DNA of 64,000 bases, from contig DCRZ01000002.1 in the NCBI GenBank assembly GCA_002325375.1, positions 62,001 to 126,000 of the forward strand, in the 5' to 3' direction. Every line of letters starts with the position of its first letter. Position 1 is the first letter of the stretch. Shown in pieces: positions 50,539 through 58,850 of this stretch. A model generated the notes under the pieces. It searched no databases. It was not told the origin of the DNA and saw only the letters and a program-made list of their open reading frames with translations. Both the position numbers and the translations under genes were made by a program. Source of the stretch: Rhodospirillaceae bacterium UBA1479. Lineage in GTDB: Bacteria; Pseudomonadota; Alphaproteobacteria; Rhodospirillales; Casp-alpha2.

Positions 50539-50912
50539 CCGCTGCCCCCGGCACGATGACCGTCTACCACGGCTTTTCCTTTGAAAGTGCCCGCCGCCTG
50601 CCGCGCCTGCCGGACAGCCATATGTGCTCGCGCCTGCACGGCAACACCTTCCTGCTGCGTGTCGCCGTGACCGGCCCGGTCCGCGAATCGGAAGGCTGGG
50701 TCATCGATTTCGCCGAGGTCGCGGCCCGGGTCGAACCCGTTCTGGCGGAAATCGACCACCACTATCTGAACGAGGTTCCGGGCCTGGAAAACCCCACGAC
50801 GGAAAACATCGCCGTCTGGCTATGGGATCGAATTGCGACTCATCTTCAAGGGCTTAGCGAAATCGAGATCCGTGAAAACGCCACCACGGGCTGTGTCTAC
50901 CGGGGCGCCTGA
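50535..50912 (+). CDS. QueD-like 6-pyruvoyl-tetrahydropterin synthase homologue, copy 2 (altered zinc ligands)
   Basis: A 125-residue PTPS/QueD family protein closest in overall sequence to proteobacterial QueD. The catalytic Cys is kept (SHMCSRLHGNTF), as are the Asp-His pair (IDHHYLNEVPGLENPTTEN) and the Glu (IEIRENATTGCVYRGA). But two zinc histidines are changed: FxAAHRL reads FESARRL and HGH reads HGN. Only one of three metal ligands is retained. It is coupled to copy 1. An internal ATG (MTVYHGF) at 50556 is a possible start. Whether this or another gene supplies QueD activity is open. Confidence 0.85.
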   Translation: MTAAPGTMTVYHGFSFESARRLPRLPDSHMCSRLHGNTFLLRVAVTGPVRESEGWVIDFAEVAARVEPVLAEIDHHYLNEVPGLENPTTENIAVWLWDRIATHLQGLSEIEIRENATTGCVYRGA

Positions 50913-51074
50913 CGCCGATCCTTGCCGCCGCCGGGGCGTCGGCCCACGGCTTTCCCTTGCCCGATTCTTCCCGTTATTACAAAATCTTGGCCAGTGGTCC
51001 CGCTTCCGCGCAACATATCGGGGAATACCCCAAATGTGCGGGCGAAGGCCAATGCGGCAACGAGGAGACGTCCC

Positions 51075-51353
51075 ATGGAATTCCTGATCCTGCAGTCCAA
51101 GAAGGACCCGGATTTCTTCATCATCACCGACGCGCGGAACCTGGACCGCGCGGTGCAGGAATACCGGGACAATCAGCCCGGGGACGAGCTGTCCGCGATT
51201 CCAGAAGGGGCCGGCGGTCCGATCCTGTCATCGATCCCCAACCTGTCCGTGGTCAAAAGCTTCATCGACCTGATCGGCTACTTCGGCCATGCGGTCGAAG
51301 TGCCCATGGAATGGCCGACCCCGGTCAAACGGGACGACGCGGCGGCGGGCTAG
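51075..51353 (+). CDS. hypothetical protein, 92 aa
   Basis: I do not recognise this family. It is a small, soluble, acidic protein starting MEFLILQSKKDPDFFIITDA, with no signal peptide or membrane helix. A good GAGGAGA site precedes the ATG. Its middle contains LDRAVQEYRDNQPGDELSA. Codon use matches surrounding genes, supporting a real gene. It lies between the QueD pair and convergent queF; there is no strong evidence for a queuosine role. Confidence 0.65.
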   Translation: MEFLILQSKKDPDFFIITDARNLDRAVQEYRDNQPGDELSAIPEGAGGPILSSIPNLSVVKSFIDLIGYFGHAVEVPMEWPTPVKRDDAAAG

Positions 51354-51392
51354 ACAGCCGAAAACGGGGGACGGTCTGGGACCTCTCCTGCG

Positions 51393-51412
51393 TTCAAATC
51401 AGTGAATTTGAA
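51393..51412. terminator. possible weak bidirectional terminator
   Basis: TTCAAAT and ATTTGAA form a 7-bp stem around CAGTGA in the 74-base gap between the convergent hypothetical gene and queF. The stem is AT-rich and the U-tract is poor, so termination would be weak at best. Confidence 0.35.
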
Positions 51413-51427
51413 ACTTTAAGGGCGGGC

Positions 51428-51892
51428 CTAGCCGCGCCCGCGATATCCCGCCACCCCCTGATCCGGAATCCACAGGCCCTTGGGCGGCGCGCCCGTCTGG
51501 TGGAACACGTCGATGGGGATGCCGCCGCGCGGATACCAATAGCCGCCGATGCGCAGCCATTTGGGCGCCGCCGCCTTCTTGATCTTGGCGGCGATATCCA
51601 GGGTGCATTTCTCGTGAAAGCCCGCGTGGTTGCGGAAGCTGGCGAGGTAGAGCTTCAGCGACTTGCTTTCGACGATCTTCCGCCCCGGCACATAGTCGAT
51701 GACCAAGTGCGCGAAATCGGGCTGCCCCGTAACGGGGCAAAGGGACGTGAACTCCGGGCAGGTGAAGCGGATCAGATAGGGCGTCTTGGGATGGGGATTG
51801 CCAGCGCATTCCAGGGTCGCCGTCTCCGGGCTGTCGGGGATCGCCGAGGCCGCGCCCAGTTGGGTCAGGGTGGTTTCCGTCGTCTTCGCCAT
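51428..51892 (-). CDS. queF: NADPH-dependent preQ0 reductase
   Basis: A 154-residue type I QueF (YkvM-like) that reduces preQ0 to preQ1. The active-site cysteine is in FTSLCPVTGQPDF, the QueF signature is ESKSLKLYLASFRNHAGFHE. Length fits the single-domain class. Its start is 2 bases past the tgt stop, so queF and tgt are in one operon on this strand. Confidence 0.95.
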   Translation of the reverse strand: MAKTTETTLTQLGAASAIPDSPETATLECAGNPHPKTPYLIRFTCPEFTSLCPVTGQPDFAHLVIDYVPGRKIVESKSLKLYLASFRNHAGFHEKCTLDIAAKIKKAAAPKWLRIGGYWYPRGGIPIDVFHQTGAPPKGLWIPDQGVAGYRGRG

Positions 51893-51894
51893 GG

Positions 51895-53034
51895 CTAATC
51901 GCCCTCAATCGCGGGGATGTCGCCCGCCGCCTCGCCGTCTTCGAACGCCTTCTTGAACGCCGCGAAGGTCCCGCTTTCGATGGCTTGGCGCATGCCCGCC
52001 ATCAGTTCCTGATAGTAGTGCAGATTATGCCAAGTCAGCAGCGTCAGCCCCAGGATTTCCTTGGCCTGCGCCAGATGGTGGAGATAGGCGCGGGAATAGT
52101 TCGAACAAGCATAGCACGAACAGTCCGGGTCGAGGGGCCGGGGGTCGTCCTTGTGCCGGGCGTTGCGGATGTTCACCTGGCCGCGCCGGGTGAAGGCCTG
52201 GTCGGTGCGCCCGGAGCGCGTCGGCAGCACGCAATCGAACATGTCGACCCCGCGTTCCACCGCCCCCACCAAATCCGACGGCTTGCCCACGCCCATCAGG
52301 TAGCGGGGCTTGTCCTCCGGCAGGTGCGGGGTGGTGACGTCGAGGGTTTCGAACATCAGGTCCTGGCCCTCGCCCACGGCCAGGCCGCCGATGGCGTAGC
52401 CGTCAAACCCGATTTCGACCAGCGCCTTGGCCGATTCCGCGCGCAGGTCCGGGAACACCCCGCCCTGGACGATGCCGAACAGGCCGTAGCCGGGGCGCTG
52501 CTCGAAGGCGTCGCGGCAGCGCTGGGCCCAGCGCATGGACAGTTCCATGGAAACCCGAGCCGCGGCCTCGTCGACGCCGAAGGGGGTGCATTCGTCCAGC
52601 ACCATGGTGATGTCGGCGTCCAGGTCGTTCTGGATCGCCATGGCGCTTTCCGGTGTCAGTTCGTGCTTCGCCCCGTCGATGTGGGAGCGGAAGGTCACGC
52701 CGTCCTCCGTCAGCTTGCGCAGGTCCTTCAGGGACCAAACCTGGAAACCGCCGGAGTCCGTTAATATCGGCCCCGGCCAGTTCATGAATTCATGCAGGCC
52801 GCCCAGGCGTTTGATGCGCGCCGATCCCGGGCGCAGCATCAGGTGATAGGTGTTGCCCAGCACGCATTGAGCACCCGTTTCGGCCACGGCCTCGGGCGTC
52901 ATGGCCTTCACGGTCGCGGCCGTGCCGACAGGCATGAAGGCCGGGGTTTCCATCGGGCCATGGGCGGTGTCCAGGCGGCCCCGGCGGGCGCGGCCATCCG
53001 TGGCGCTGACGGTGAATTGCATCTTTTTCATCAT
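51895..53034 (-). CDS. tgt: tRNA-guanine transglycosylase
   Basis: A 379-residue TIM-barrel enzyme that swaps guanine-34 of target tRNAs for preQ1. The nucleophilic and binding aspartates are in the blocks LTDSGGFQVWS and FDCVLPTRSGRTD, with GGLAVGE between them. The zinc site is CSCYACSNYSRAYLHHL. The start is one of ATG 53034, 53031 or 53022, all with weak ribosome sites. It is followed directly by queF. Confidence 0.96.
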   Translation of the reverse strand: MMKKMQFTVSATDGRARRGRLDTAHGPMETPAFMPVGTAATVKAMTPEAVAETGAQCVLGNTYHLMLRPGSARIKRLGGLHEFMNWPGPILTDSGGFQVWSLKDLRKLTEDGVTFRSHIDGAKHELTPESAMAIQNDLDADITMVLDECTPFGVDEAAARVSMELSMRWAQRCRDAFEQRPGYGLFGIVQGGVFPDLRAESAKALVEIGFDGYAIGGLAVGEGQDLMFETLDVTTPHLPEDKPRYLMGVGKPSDLVGAVERGVDMFDCVLPTRSGRTDQAFTRRGQVNIRNARHKDDPRPLDPDCSCYACSNYSRAYLHHLAQAKEILGLTLLTWHNLHYYQELMAGMRQAIESGTFAAFKKAFEDGEAAGDIPAIEGD

Positions 53035-53133
53035 GGCGCGGACTATGATGGGACCGCCGTCCACAGGCAAGCGCCCATCCGCCTCTTTTTGTCAGGGCGG
53101 ATGGGCGTGCCGTGGGCCCCTCAAGAATGCGGG

Positions 53134-54591
53134 TCAGGCGGCGCGCAGATCCTGCAGCATGGCGTCGATGGCCTGTTTCAGGCTGTTGGCCTGGTTTGAC
53201 AGGTTTGCGGCGGCGGTTGAAACCTCGCCGGCGGCGCTGCCGGTATGCTCGGACGCGCTGCGCACGGCGTTGATGTTGGTCTGAACCTTGTCCGTATGAA
53301 CGGCGGCGTCATGGCTGGAGCGCGCGATTTCCTGGGTCGCGGACGATTGTTCCTCGACGGCGGCGGCGATTGCTTCGCTGACCGCGTTGATTTCGTCGAT
53401 GGTCGCGGAAATGCCCTGAATCTCGCGCGCCGCGTCTTCCGACACATTCTGCATGGTGGCGATTTCCCCGGCGATTTCCTGGGTCGCCTTGGCGGTCTGG
53501 TTGGCCAGGTTCTTGACCTCCGACGCGACCACGGCGAACCCCTTGCCGGCTTCGCCGGCACGGGCGGCCTCGATGGTGGCGTTGAGCGCCAGCAGATTGG
53601 TCTGTTCGGCGATGTCGTTGATCATTTCCATGACGTTGCCGATCTTGGCGGCGGCGTCTTTCAGGCGGACCATGGTTTGATCCGTTTCGCGCGCCTTCTT
53701 CGATGCTTCCTGCGCCACGTCATGGGCGCGGCCGACCTGGGCCGAGACCTCGGCCATGCTGGCGGTCATCTGTTCGGTGGCACTGGCCACGGTCTGCACG
53801 TTGCCGGTCGCCTGATCGATGGCCGCGGCCGTATCCGTTGAATGGGCAAGTGCCTGAGCCGCCAGATCGGACAGGTTCTTCGACACGTCCGACATGCTGC
53901 GCGCGTGGTCGTTGACGTTGACCATGATGGGGCCGGCCTGATGTTCGAAGCGGGCGGCCATGTCGAGCAGCAGTTTGCGGCGTTCTTCCTGGCCCTCGTG
54001 CTCCAGGCGTTCGCGTTCCAGACTCAACCGTTCGACCTCGGCCTTGGCCTCCTCGGCGGTGGCGACCGCCTCGGCGCTATGACGGAAGCCGGCAACCAGG
54101 CGATAGGTCAGCCACATCAGGACGACGGTTTCGACCACGACGATGACGGCGTGCAGAACGACCCGGAAAAAGTCGGCCCCATCGGGGAAGATGGCATAGG
54201 GCAGGGTGAAATTGAGGACCAGATGGTGCACGGCGACCGTCGCGGCGGCGACCAGCACCGTCCGCCAGCAACAGAAGGCGGCGACCATCGCCAGAACGGC
54301 AAAGAAATACATATGCACGTCGATCTGCCAGGCATGCCCCGCGAACAGATACAGAAGGGCGCCGATGTTGATCATGGCGCCGGCCGCGATCAGGAAGCGG
54401 GTCGCGGCGGCGTCCGGCTTGGCCCGCCAGGAGAAGGTCGAGGTCAGGGCGACGACGGCGATGATTCCCGCCCCGGTGGTGATGTCGCCCCCGGTCAGCC
54501 AGAAGGCCAGCCCCGCCAGCGGCAAATGCGCCCAGGCGAACAGAACGAAAAACCGGGTTGAATTGATACGGAGCTCGGTAAGGGCTTCCAT
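53134..54591 (-). CDS. methyl-accepting chemotaxis protein with multi-helix membrane input domain
   Basis: A 485-residue chemoreceptor. Six hydrophobic helices occupy about residues 12-180 with no sizeable periplasmic domain, a MASE-like or integral membrane sensor layout. A coiled coil follows (about 190-230) and the signalling domain fills about 240-485, with the conserved hairpin IAEQTNLLALNATIEAARAG. There is no classical HAMP domain. The start ATG has AGGAA upstream. The small anchored protein 23 bases upstream is probably co-transcribed. It interrupts the tgt-queA stretch. Confidence 0.92.
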   Translation of the reverse strand: MEALTELRINSTRFFVLFAWAHLPLAGLAFWLTGGDITTGAGIIAVVALTSTFSWRAKPDAAATRFLIAAGAMINIGALLYLFAGHAWQIDVHMYFFAVLAMVAAFCCWRTVLVAAATVAVHHLVLNFTLPYAIFPDGADFFRVVLHAVIVVVETVVLMWLTYRLVAGFRHSAEAVATAEEAKAEVERLSLERERLEHEGQEERRKLLLDMAARFEHQAGPIMVNVNDHARSMSDVSKNLSDLAAQALAHSTDTAAAIDQATGNVQTVASATEQMTASMAEVSAQVGRAHDVAQEASKKARETDQTMVRLKDAAAKIGNVMEMINDIAEQTNLLALNATIEAARAGEAGKGFAVVASEVKNLANQTAKATQEIAGEIATMQNVSEDAAREIQGISATIDEINAVSEAIAAAVEEQSSATQEIARSSHDAAVHTDKVQTNINAVRSASEHTGSAAGEVSTAAANLSNQANSLKQAIDAMLQDLRAA

Positions 54592-54614
54592 GGTCGAATT
54601 CCTTTGAGTGGTCG

Positions 54615-54932
54615 TCAGTTTGCGGTCGGTCTGGTGAGGCAACTGCCGAGGGCCAGCGGATTGACGGTGAGCAGGACGCCCCGGTCGCGCAGGCGGGCCA
54701 GGGTTTCCGGGCGGTCAAGGGCGACGATGGCAATGAACGGCCAAACCCCTTCGCGGACCAGGCGTCCGCCTGCATCGGCGATGCGGGCCAGAACCTCGGT
54801 CCCCGCCAGGGATGGCGGAAAGATCACGCCGACCTGTGATTGCCCCGGTTGTGGGCGCAAGGTGGCGGCAGCCAGCCAAAATATACAAACACCGACGAGC
54901 ATCGCCGCCGGCAGCAGATCGCGAATACGCAT
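54615..54932 (-). CDS. small anchored periplasmic protein upstream of the chemoreceptor
   Basis: A 105-residue protein with one N-terminal helix (about residues 6-24, LLPAAMLVGVCIFWLAAA) and about 80 residues predicted outside the inner membrane. The remainder has a conserved-looking alpha/beta pattern (VGVIFPPSLAGTEVLARIAD; FIAIVALDRPETLARLRD). I do not recognise the family. It lies 23 bases upstream of the chemoreceptor gene on the same strand. Because that receptor has no periplasmic domain, this protein could be its exported sensory partner, which is inference only. Confidence 0.65.
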   Translation of the reverse strand: MRIRDLLPAAMLVGVCIFWLAAATLRPQPGQSQVGVIFPPSLAGTEVLARIADAGGRLVREGVWPFIAIVALDRPETLARLRDRGVLLTVNPLALGSCLTRPTAN

Positions 54933-55070
54933 GGGTCGATGGATCCTGTGGGAATTTTTCCCAATCGTTGTTGCCGGCCGACCTCGAGAGCAGGGGAGAG
55001 ATAAACATAAAATTATTCGAATGTGTACCTGAACCATCGACGAACATACGTCCGTATAGGGGGGCACGGA

Positions 55071-56144
55071 TCATGCGGTGCCGTCGTTCCGGTGCAGCAG
55101 GCAGGCGTCGCCGTAGGAATAGAAGCGATAGGCATCGGCGACGGCATGGGCATAGGCGCTTTGCATGCGGTCCAGCCCGGAGAAAGCGGCGACCAGCATG
55201 AACAGGGTCGAGCGCGGCAGGTGGAAATTGGTCAGCATCAGGTCCACGGCGCGGAATTTGTATCCCGGGGTGATGAAGATGTCCGTGTCGCCCTTGAAGG
55301 GATGGATCTGGCCCTCGGCATCGGCCGCCGTCTCCAACAGGCGCATGGCGGTGGAGCCGCAGGCTACCACGCGGCCGCCCGCGTCCCGCGCCTGATTGAT
55401 GAAATCGGCGGCGGATCGGCTGACTTCACCCCATTCCGCATGCATGACGTGGTGGCGGGTGTCGTCCTCGCGCACGGGCAGGAAGGTGCCGGCGCCGACA
55501 TGCAGGGTCAGGCTGACTCGCTCGACCCCGCGCGCATCGAGCGCGGCCAGCAGGTCCGGCGTGAAATGCAGGGATGCCGTTGGGGCGGCGACGGCGCCGT
55601 CGCGGGCGGCGAACAGGGTTTGGTAATCGTCCTTGTCGGCGTCGTCGCCCGCGGCTTCGCGCTTGATGTAGGGCGGCAGGGGCATGACGCCGAACTGTTC
55701 CAGGGCGTCCTTCAAATCCGGCCCCGCCTTGTTGAAGCGTAGGGTCACCTCGCCGCCGTCGCCCTTCGACACCACGTCAGCGGAAAAGCCGGGGGCGAAC
55801 ACGATATGATCGCGCGGGCTGAGCTTGCGCGCCGGGCGGGCGAAGGCCCGCCACAGACCGTCGTCGTCCCATTTGTGCAGGGTGACCTCGACCTTGGGTC
55901 CGCCCTCGGGCGGGCCGGGGCGGGACGCGTCGCCGCGCCGCCCGGTCAGGCGCGCCGGAATCACCCGCGTGTCGTTGACGACCAGCACGTCGCCCGGGTT
56001 GAGCAGCGACGGCAGGTCGCGCACCCCCCGGTCATGCAGGGCCGTGGGCGTGACCTCCAACAGGCGCGCTGAATCGCGCGGGTTCGCCGGTTTCTGGGCG
56101 ATCCGTTCCGGCGGCAGGTCGAAATCGAACAGGTCGGTTTTCAT
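55071..56144 (-). CDS. queA: S-adenosylmethionine:tRNA ribosyltransferase-isomerase
   Basis: A 357-residue enzyme that transfers the ribosyl part of SAM to preQ1-modified tRNA, giving epoxyqueuosine. Family blocks are FDFDLPPERIAQKP near the start, VLVVNDTRVIPARL, ASLHFTPDLL and SLTLHVGAGTFLPV, with FHLPRSTLFMLVAAFSG near the end. Length and start are standard. With queG, tgt and queF it completes the tRNA-modifying half of the pathway in this window. Confidence 0.96.
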   Translation of the reverse strand: MKTDLFDFDLPPERIAQKPANPRDSARLLEVTPTALHDRGVRDLPSLLNPGDVLVVNDTRVIPARLTGRRGDASRPGPPEGGPKVEVTLHKWDDDGLWRAFARPARKLSPRDHIVFAPGFSADVVSKGDGGEVTLRFNKAGPDLKDALEQFGVMPLPPYIKREAAGDDADKDDYQTLFAARDGAVAAPTASLHFTPDLLAALDARGVERVSLTLHVGAGTFLPVREDDTRHHVMHAEWGEVSRSAADFINQARDAGGRVVACGSTAMRLLETAADAEGQIHPFKGDTDIFITPGYKFRAVDLMLTNFHLPRSTLFMLVAAFSGLDRMQSAYAHAVADAYRFYSYGDACLLHRNDGTA

Positions 56145-56252
56145 GGGGGGCGAAACTTAAGACAATGCGTGCGGATTGTCAGGAGATTCCTGGCGGGCTA
56201 ACGTTGATCTTCATCGGGTCCTGGGGGGCGCGTTCGGAACAAGGGGTTTTCC

Positions 56253-56468
56253 ATGGTCAGACTGATTCTCGCGATTTTGATTCCGTGGTTCGTGTTCTTC
56301 ACGATCGGCCGCCCGATCCAGGGCATCATCTGCTTGATCCTGCAGTTGTCGCTGATCGGCTGGATTCCGGCGGCGATCTGGGCCGTCTGGGCGCTCAACA
56401 ACTACAACACGGACAAGAAGATCGCCCGCGCCGGCATGGGCGCCATGCCGGGCGACGGCGACAGCTGA
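56253..56468 (+). CDS. YqaE/Pmp3 family small membrane protein
   Basis: A 71-residue protein with two membrane helices (about 3-20 and 26-48) and the Pmp3/YqaE pattern: a first helix (LILAILIPWFVFFTIG) and the second with CLILQLSLIGWIPAAIWAVW, ending in a short tail. Members help maintain membrane potential or respond to stress. It is monocistronic and converges with the following membrane protein gene. Confidence 0.88.
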   Translation: MVRLILAILIPWFVFFTIGRPIQGIICLILQLSLIGWIPAAIWAVWALNNYNTDKKIARAGMGAMPGDGDS

Positions 56469-56485
56469 CCCGTTCTTCCTGGTGA

Positions 56486-56773
56486 TTAAGGCCGGGGGCC
56501 GAAAATGTCCCCGCGCCGCAGCCGCGCCACATGGGCGTTCGCCGCCCCGGCGAAGCGGTTTAGGACCATGCGCAGGACACGGCTGACGATCACGAAGGCG
56601 ACGGGCGGCCAGACGTAGGGTTCCCACCAGTCGATGACATGGGGCGCGCCCCCGAACAGGGCGATTTCCTCGCGTGTCGATAGAAATCCATAAACCCCCG
56701 CCGCCACGGTGGCGGCCAGAGTCCAGGCCACGTAGCGGCCATAACGCATCACCTGGCGCATCAGGAACCACAT
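56486..56773 (-). CDS. small membrane protein, 95 aa
   Basis: An unrecognised 95-residue protein with two hydrophobic segments (about residues 12-32 and 53-70) and a basic C-terminal tail (NAHVARLRRGDIFGPRP). The loop between helices contains HVIDWWEPYVWPP. Codon use is typical of the window. It lies 30 bases upstream of the stop... of the neighbouring dehydrogenase gene on the same strand, so it could follow that gene on one transcript. Confidence 0.6.
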   Translation of the reverse strand: MWFLMRQVMRYGRYVAWTLAATVAAGVYGFLSTREEIALFGGAPHVIDWWEPYVWPPVAFVIVSRVLRMVLNRFAGAANAHVARLRRGDIFGPRP

Positions 56774-56803
56774 GGCGCGTGACCTCCTCGGGCGGCGCCC
56801 GGT

Positions 56804-57799
56804 CTAGACGTCCTTCAGCAACACCGGCTGGCCGCTTGCCGCTCCACGGATGACGGCTTCCAATACCGCCGTGCCGTGCACGGCCTCGGCCGGGGTCAGG
56901 GGATAGGCGGCCTTGCCCGTGCAGGCATCGGCGAAGGCTTCCAGTTCCGCCCGCTCCATGTCGAAGGCGCCGTATTCGGTGACCTCTTCGGGGCCGGGCA
57001 CGGCGTCCGCCGAGACCTTACGCACGGTCAGGCGGTCGTAGTTGTGCATCTCGGCCCAGCCGCCGGTGCCGAACACCTGGATGCGCCACATCGGCGCCGT
57101 CGCCGTGAAGGTGCCGAGGTAGCCCATGGCGCCCGAGGCGAAACGGAACAGCGTGGCCGTGGTGTCGTCCACGTCGATCTTGAGGAAGTTGCGGTAGGAC
57201 CGGGCGGTGACTTCGTCGATGGGGCCGAGCAGGTTGATCATGGCATCGACCACATGGATGCCCATGCCGGTCATGCCGCCGGCCGGGCTTTCATCGGCCT
57301 GCGCGCGCCAGCCGTCGGCGGCGAAGCGCATGGCGCTGGGGCTGCTCAGGTTGCCCTCGACATGCAGGATTTGGCCTAGTTCGCCGGATTGAATCATTTC
57401 CTTCATGCGCACCATGGCCGGATGGAAACGCCGGTTGTGGCCGAGCGCCAGCACCACGCCCGCGGCCTCGGCCGCGTCGGCGGCGGCCTGGGCGCTGGCG
57501 CGGTCCAGGGTGAAGGGCTTTTCGATGAAGATCTGTTTCCCGGCGGCGGCGGCGGCGATCACCTGATCCGCGTGCTGGCTGTGCGGGGTCGCCAAGATCA
57601 CCGCGTCCAGGTCCGGATCGTTCAACAGGTCGGCAAGTCCGTCGCGCAGGTCGATGCCCTTCTCGGCGCAGAACGCCTCGGCCTTGGCCTTGCGCCCGGT
57701 GCAGCCGGCGGTGATGGTGATTTTGTCGCTTTTGCCGTGAACGGAATTGACCAGAACCTGGCCCCAACGGCCCAGCCCGGCGATGCCTGCTTTGATCAT
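56804..57799 (-). CDS. Gfo/Idh/MocA family oxidoreductase
   Basis: A 331-residue NAD(P)-dependent dehydrogenase. The dinucleotide site is GIAGLGRWGQVLVNSV at the N-terminus, and the family motif is IFIEKPFTLDRA. The C-terminal domain (about 125-330) is the usual open beta sheet with GGMTGMGIHVVDAMINLLG containing the expected catalytic histidine. Substrates in the family are sugars, inositols or related polyols; which one is unknown here. It is divergent from the EamA transporter gene. Confidence 0.92.
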   Translation of the reverse strand: MIKAGIAGLGRWGQVLVNSVHGKSDKITITAGCTGRKAKAEAFCAEKGIDLRDGLADLLNDPDLDAVILATPHSQHADQVIAAAAAGKQIFIEKPFTLDRASAQAAADAAEAAGVVLALGHNRRFHPAMVRMKEMIQSGELGQILHVEGNLSSPSAMRFAADGWRAQADESPAGGMTGMGIHVVDAMINLLGPIDEVTARSYRNFLKIDVDDTTATLFRFASGAMGYLGTFTATAPMWRIQVFGTGGWAEMHNYDRLTVRKVSADAVPGPEEVTEYGAFDMERAELEAFADACTGKAAYPLTPAEAVHGTAVLEAVIRGAASGQPVLLKDV

Positions 57800-57895
57800 G
57801 GTGATGGTCCCTTACCCCAAACATTGTATGCAATTGGCCCCAAATCGGGCCGCCGACCTTATTGCCAGAGGGCATCCGCCGTCTATAGTGAAGCC

Positions 57896-58837
57896 ATGGC
57901 GACGACTCCGGACCTGAGCGAACAACTGACACCGACAGGTCCCAGGAAGGTCGACAACTTCCGGGGCATTCTGTTCATGCTCACGGGGGCGGTGCTGATT
58001 TCCTGCCTGCACGCGCTGGTCCGCGACATGACGCAGGAACTGCATCCGTTCGAGGTCGCCTTTTTCCGCAATGTGGTGGCGCTGGTCGTGCTGGCCCCCC
58101 TGCTGCTGCGCCAGGACCGGCACGCCTGGAAAAGCAAACGCCCGGATCTGCAGCTTGTGCGCGCCGTGATCGGCCTCGGCGCCATGCTGTCCTGGTTCTA
58201 TGCGCTGTCCCTGGTACCCGTGGGCGACGCCACGGCGCTCAGCTTCACGGTCGTGCTTTATACGTCCCTGGGCGCGGTCTTTCTGTTCGGCGAGAAAATG
58301 GGCCTGCGCCGTTGGGGGGCGCTGGCCGTCGGCTTCATCGGCACCGCCATCATTCTGCGGCCCGGATTTCAGGAAATCAGCCCGGGATACATGTGGGCGC
58401 TCGGGTCCACGGTGCTGTGGGCGGGTGCTCTGCTGATGGTCAAGATCCTGGTGCGGTACGATTCACCCGTCACGATCGTGTTCTACTCGTCGGTGTACTT
58501 CACGCCCGTGACCCTGGTTCTCGCGCTGTTCTTCTGGGAATGGCCGACCTGGACGCAGTTCGGTGAACTGGTCGCCATCGGACTGCTGGCGACGGGCGCC
58601 CATCTCGCCATGGCCAAGGCCATGCAGCTTGGCGAAACCACGGCGGTGATGCCCGTTGATTTCACCCGCCTGTTGTGGGCGGCGGGGCTCGGCTATGTGA
58701 TGTTCGGCGAATTCCCCGACATGTGGACCTGGATCGGCGGCACGGTGGTATTCTGCTCGACCCTCTACATCACCTATCGGGAATCCCGGGTGAAGGGCAC
58801 GGCCGAGGCGACGGCGCTGAAGACGACCGAAGGTTAG
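57896..58837 (+). CDS. EamA/DMT family transporter
   Basis: A 313-residue membrane protein with ten predicted helices in two EamA repeats. Conserved blocks are FFRNVVALVVLAPLLL, GDATALSFTVVLYTSLGAVF and the C-terminal repeat with LGETTAVMPVDFTRLLWAA. It resembles the RarD/S-adenosylmethionine-uptake-like branch (helix ends with YRESR). The substrate is unknown. It is divergent from the dehydrogenase and converges with the CoA-transferase, 13 bases away. Confidence 0.88.
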   Translation: MATTPDLSEQLTPTGPRKVDNFRGILFMLTGAVLISCLHALVRDMTQELHPFEVAFFRNVVALVVLAPLLLRQDRHAWKSKRPDLQLVRAVIGLGAMLSWFYALSLVPVGDATALSFTVVLYTSLGAVFLFGEKMGLRRWGALAVGFIGTAIILRPGFQEISPGYMWALGSTVLWAGALLMVKILVRYDSPVTIVFYSSVYFTPVTLVLALFFWEWPTWTQFGELVAIGLLATGAHLAMAKAMQLGETTAVMPVDFTRLLWAAGLGYVMFGEFPDMWTWIGGTVVFCSTLYITYRESRVKGTAEATALKTTEG

Positions 58838-58850
58838 AACCCGCCGAAGA

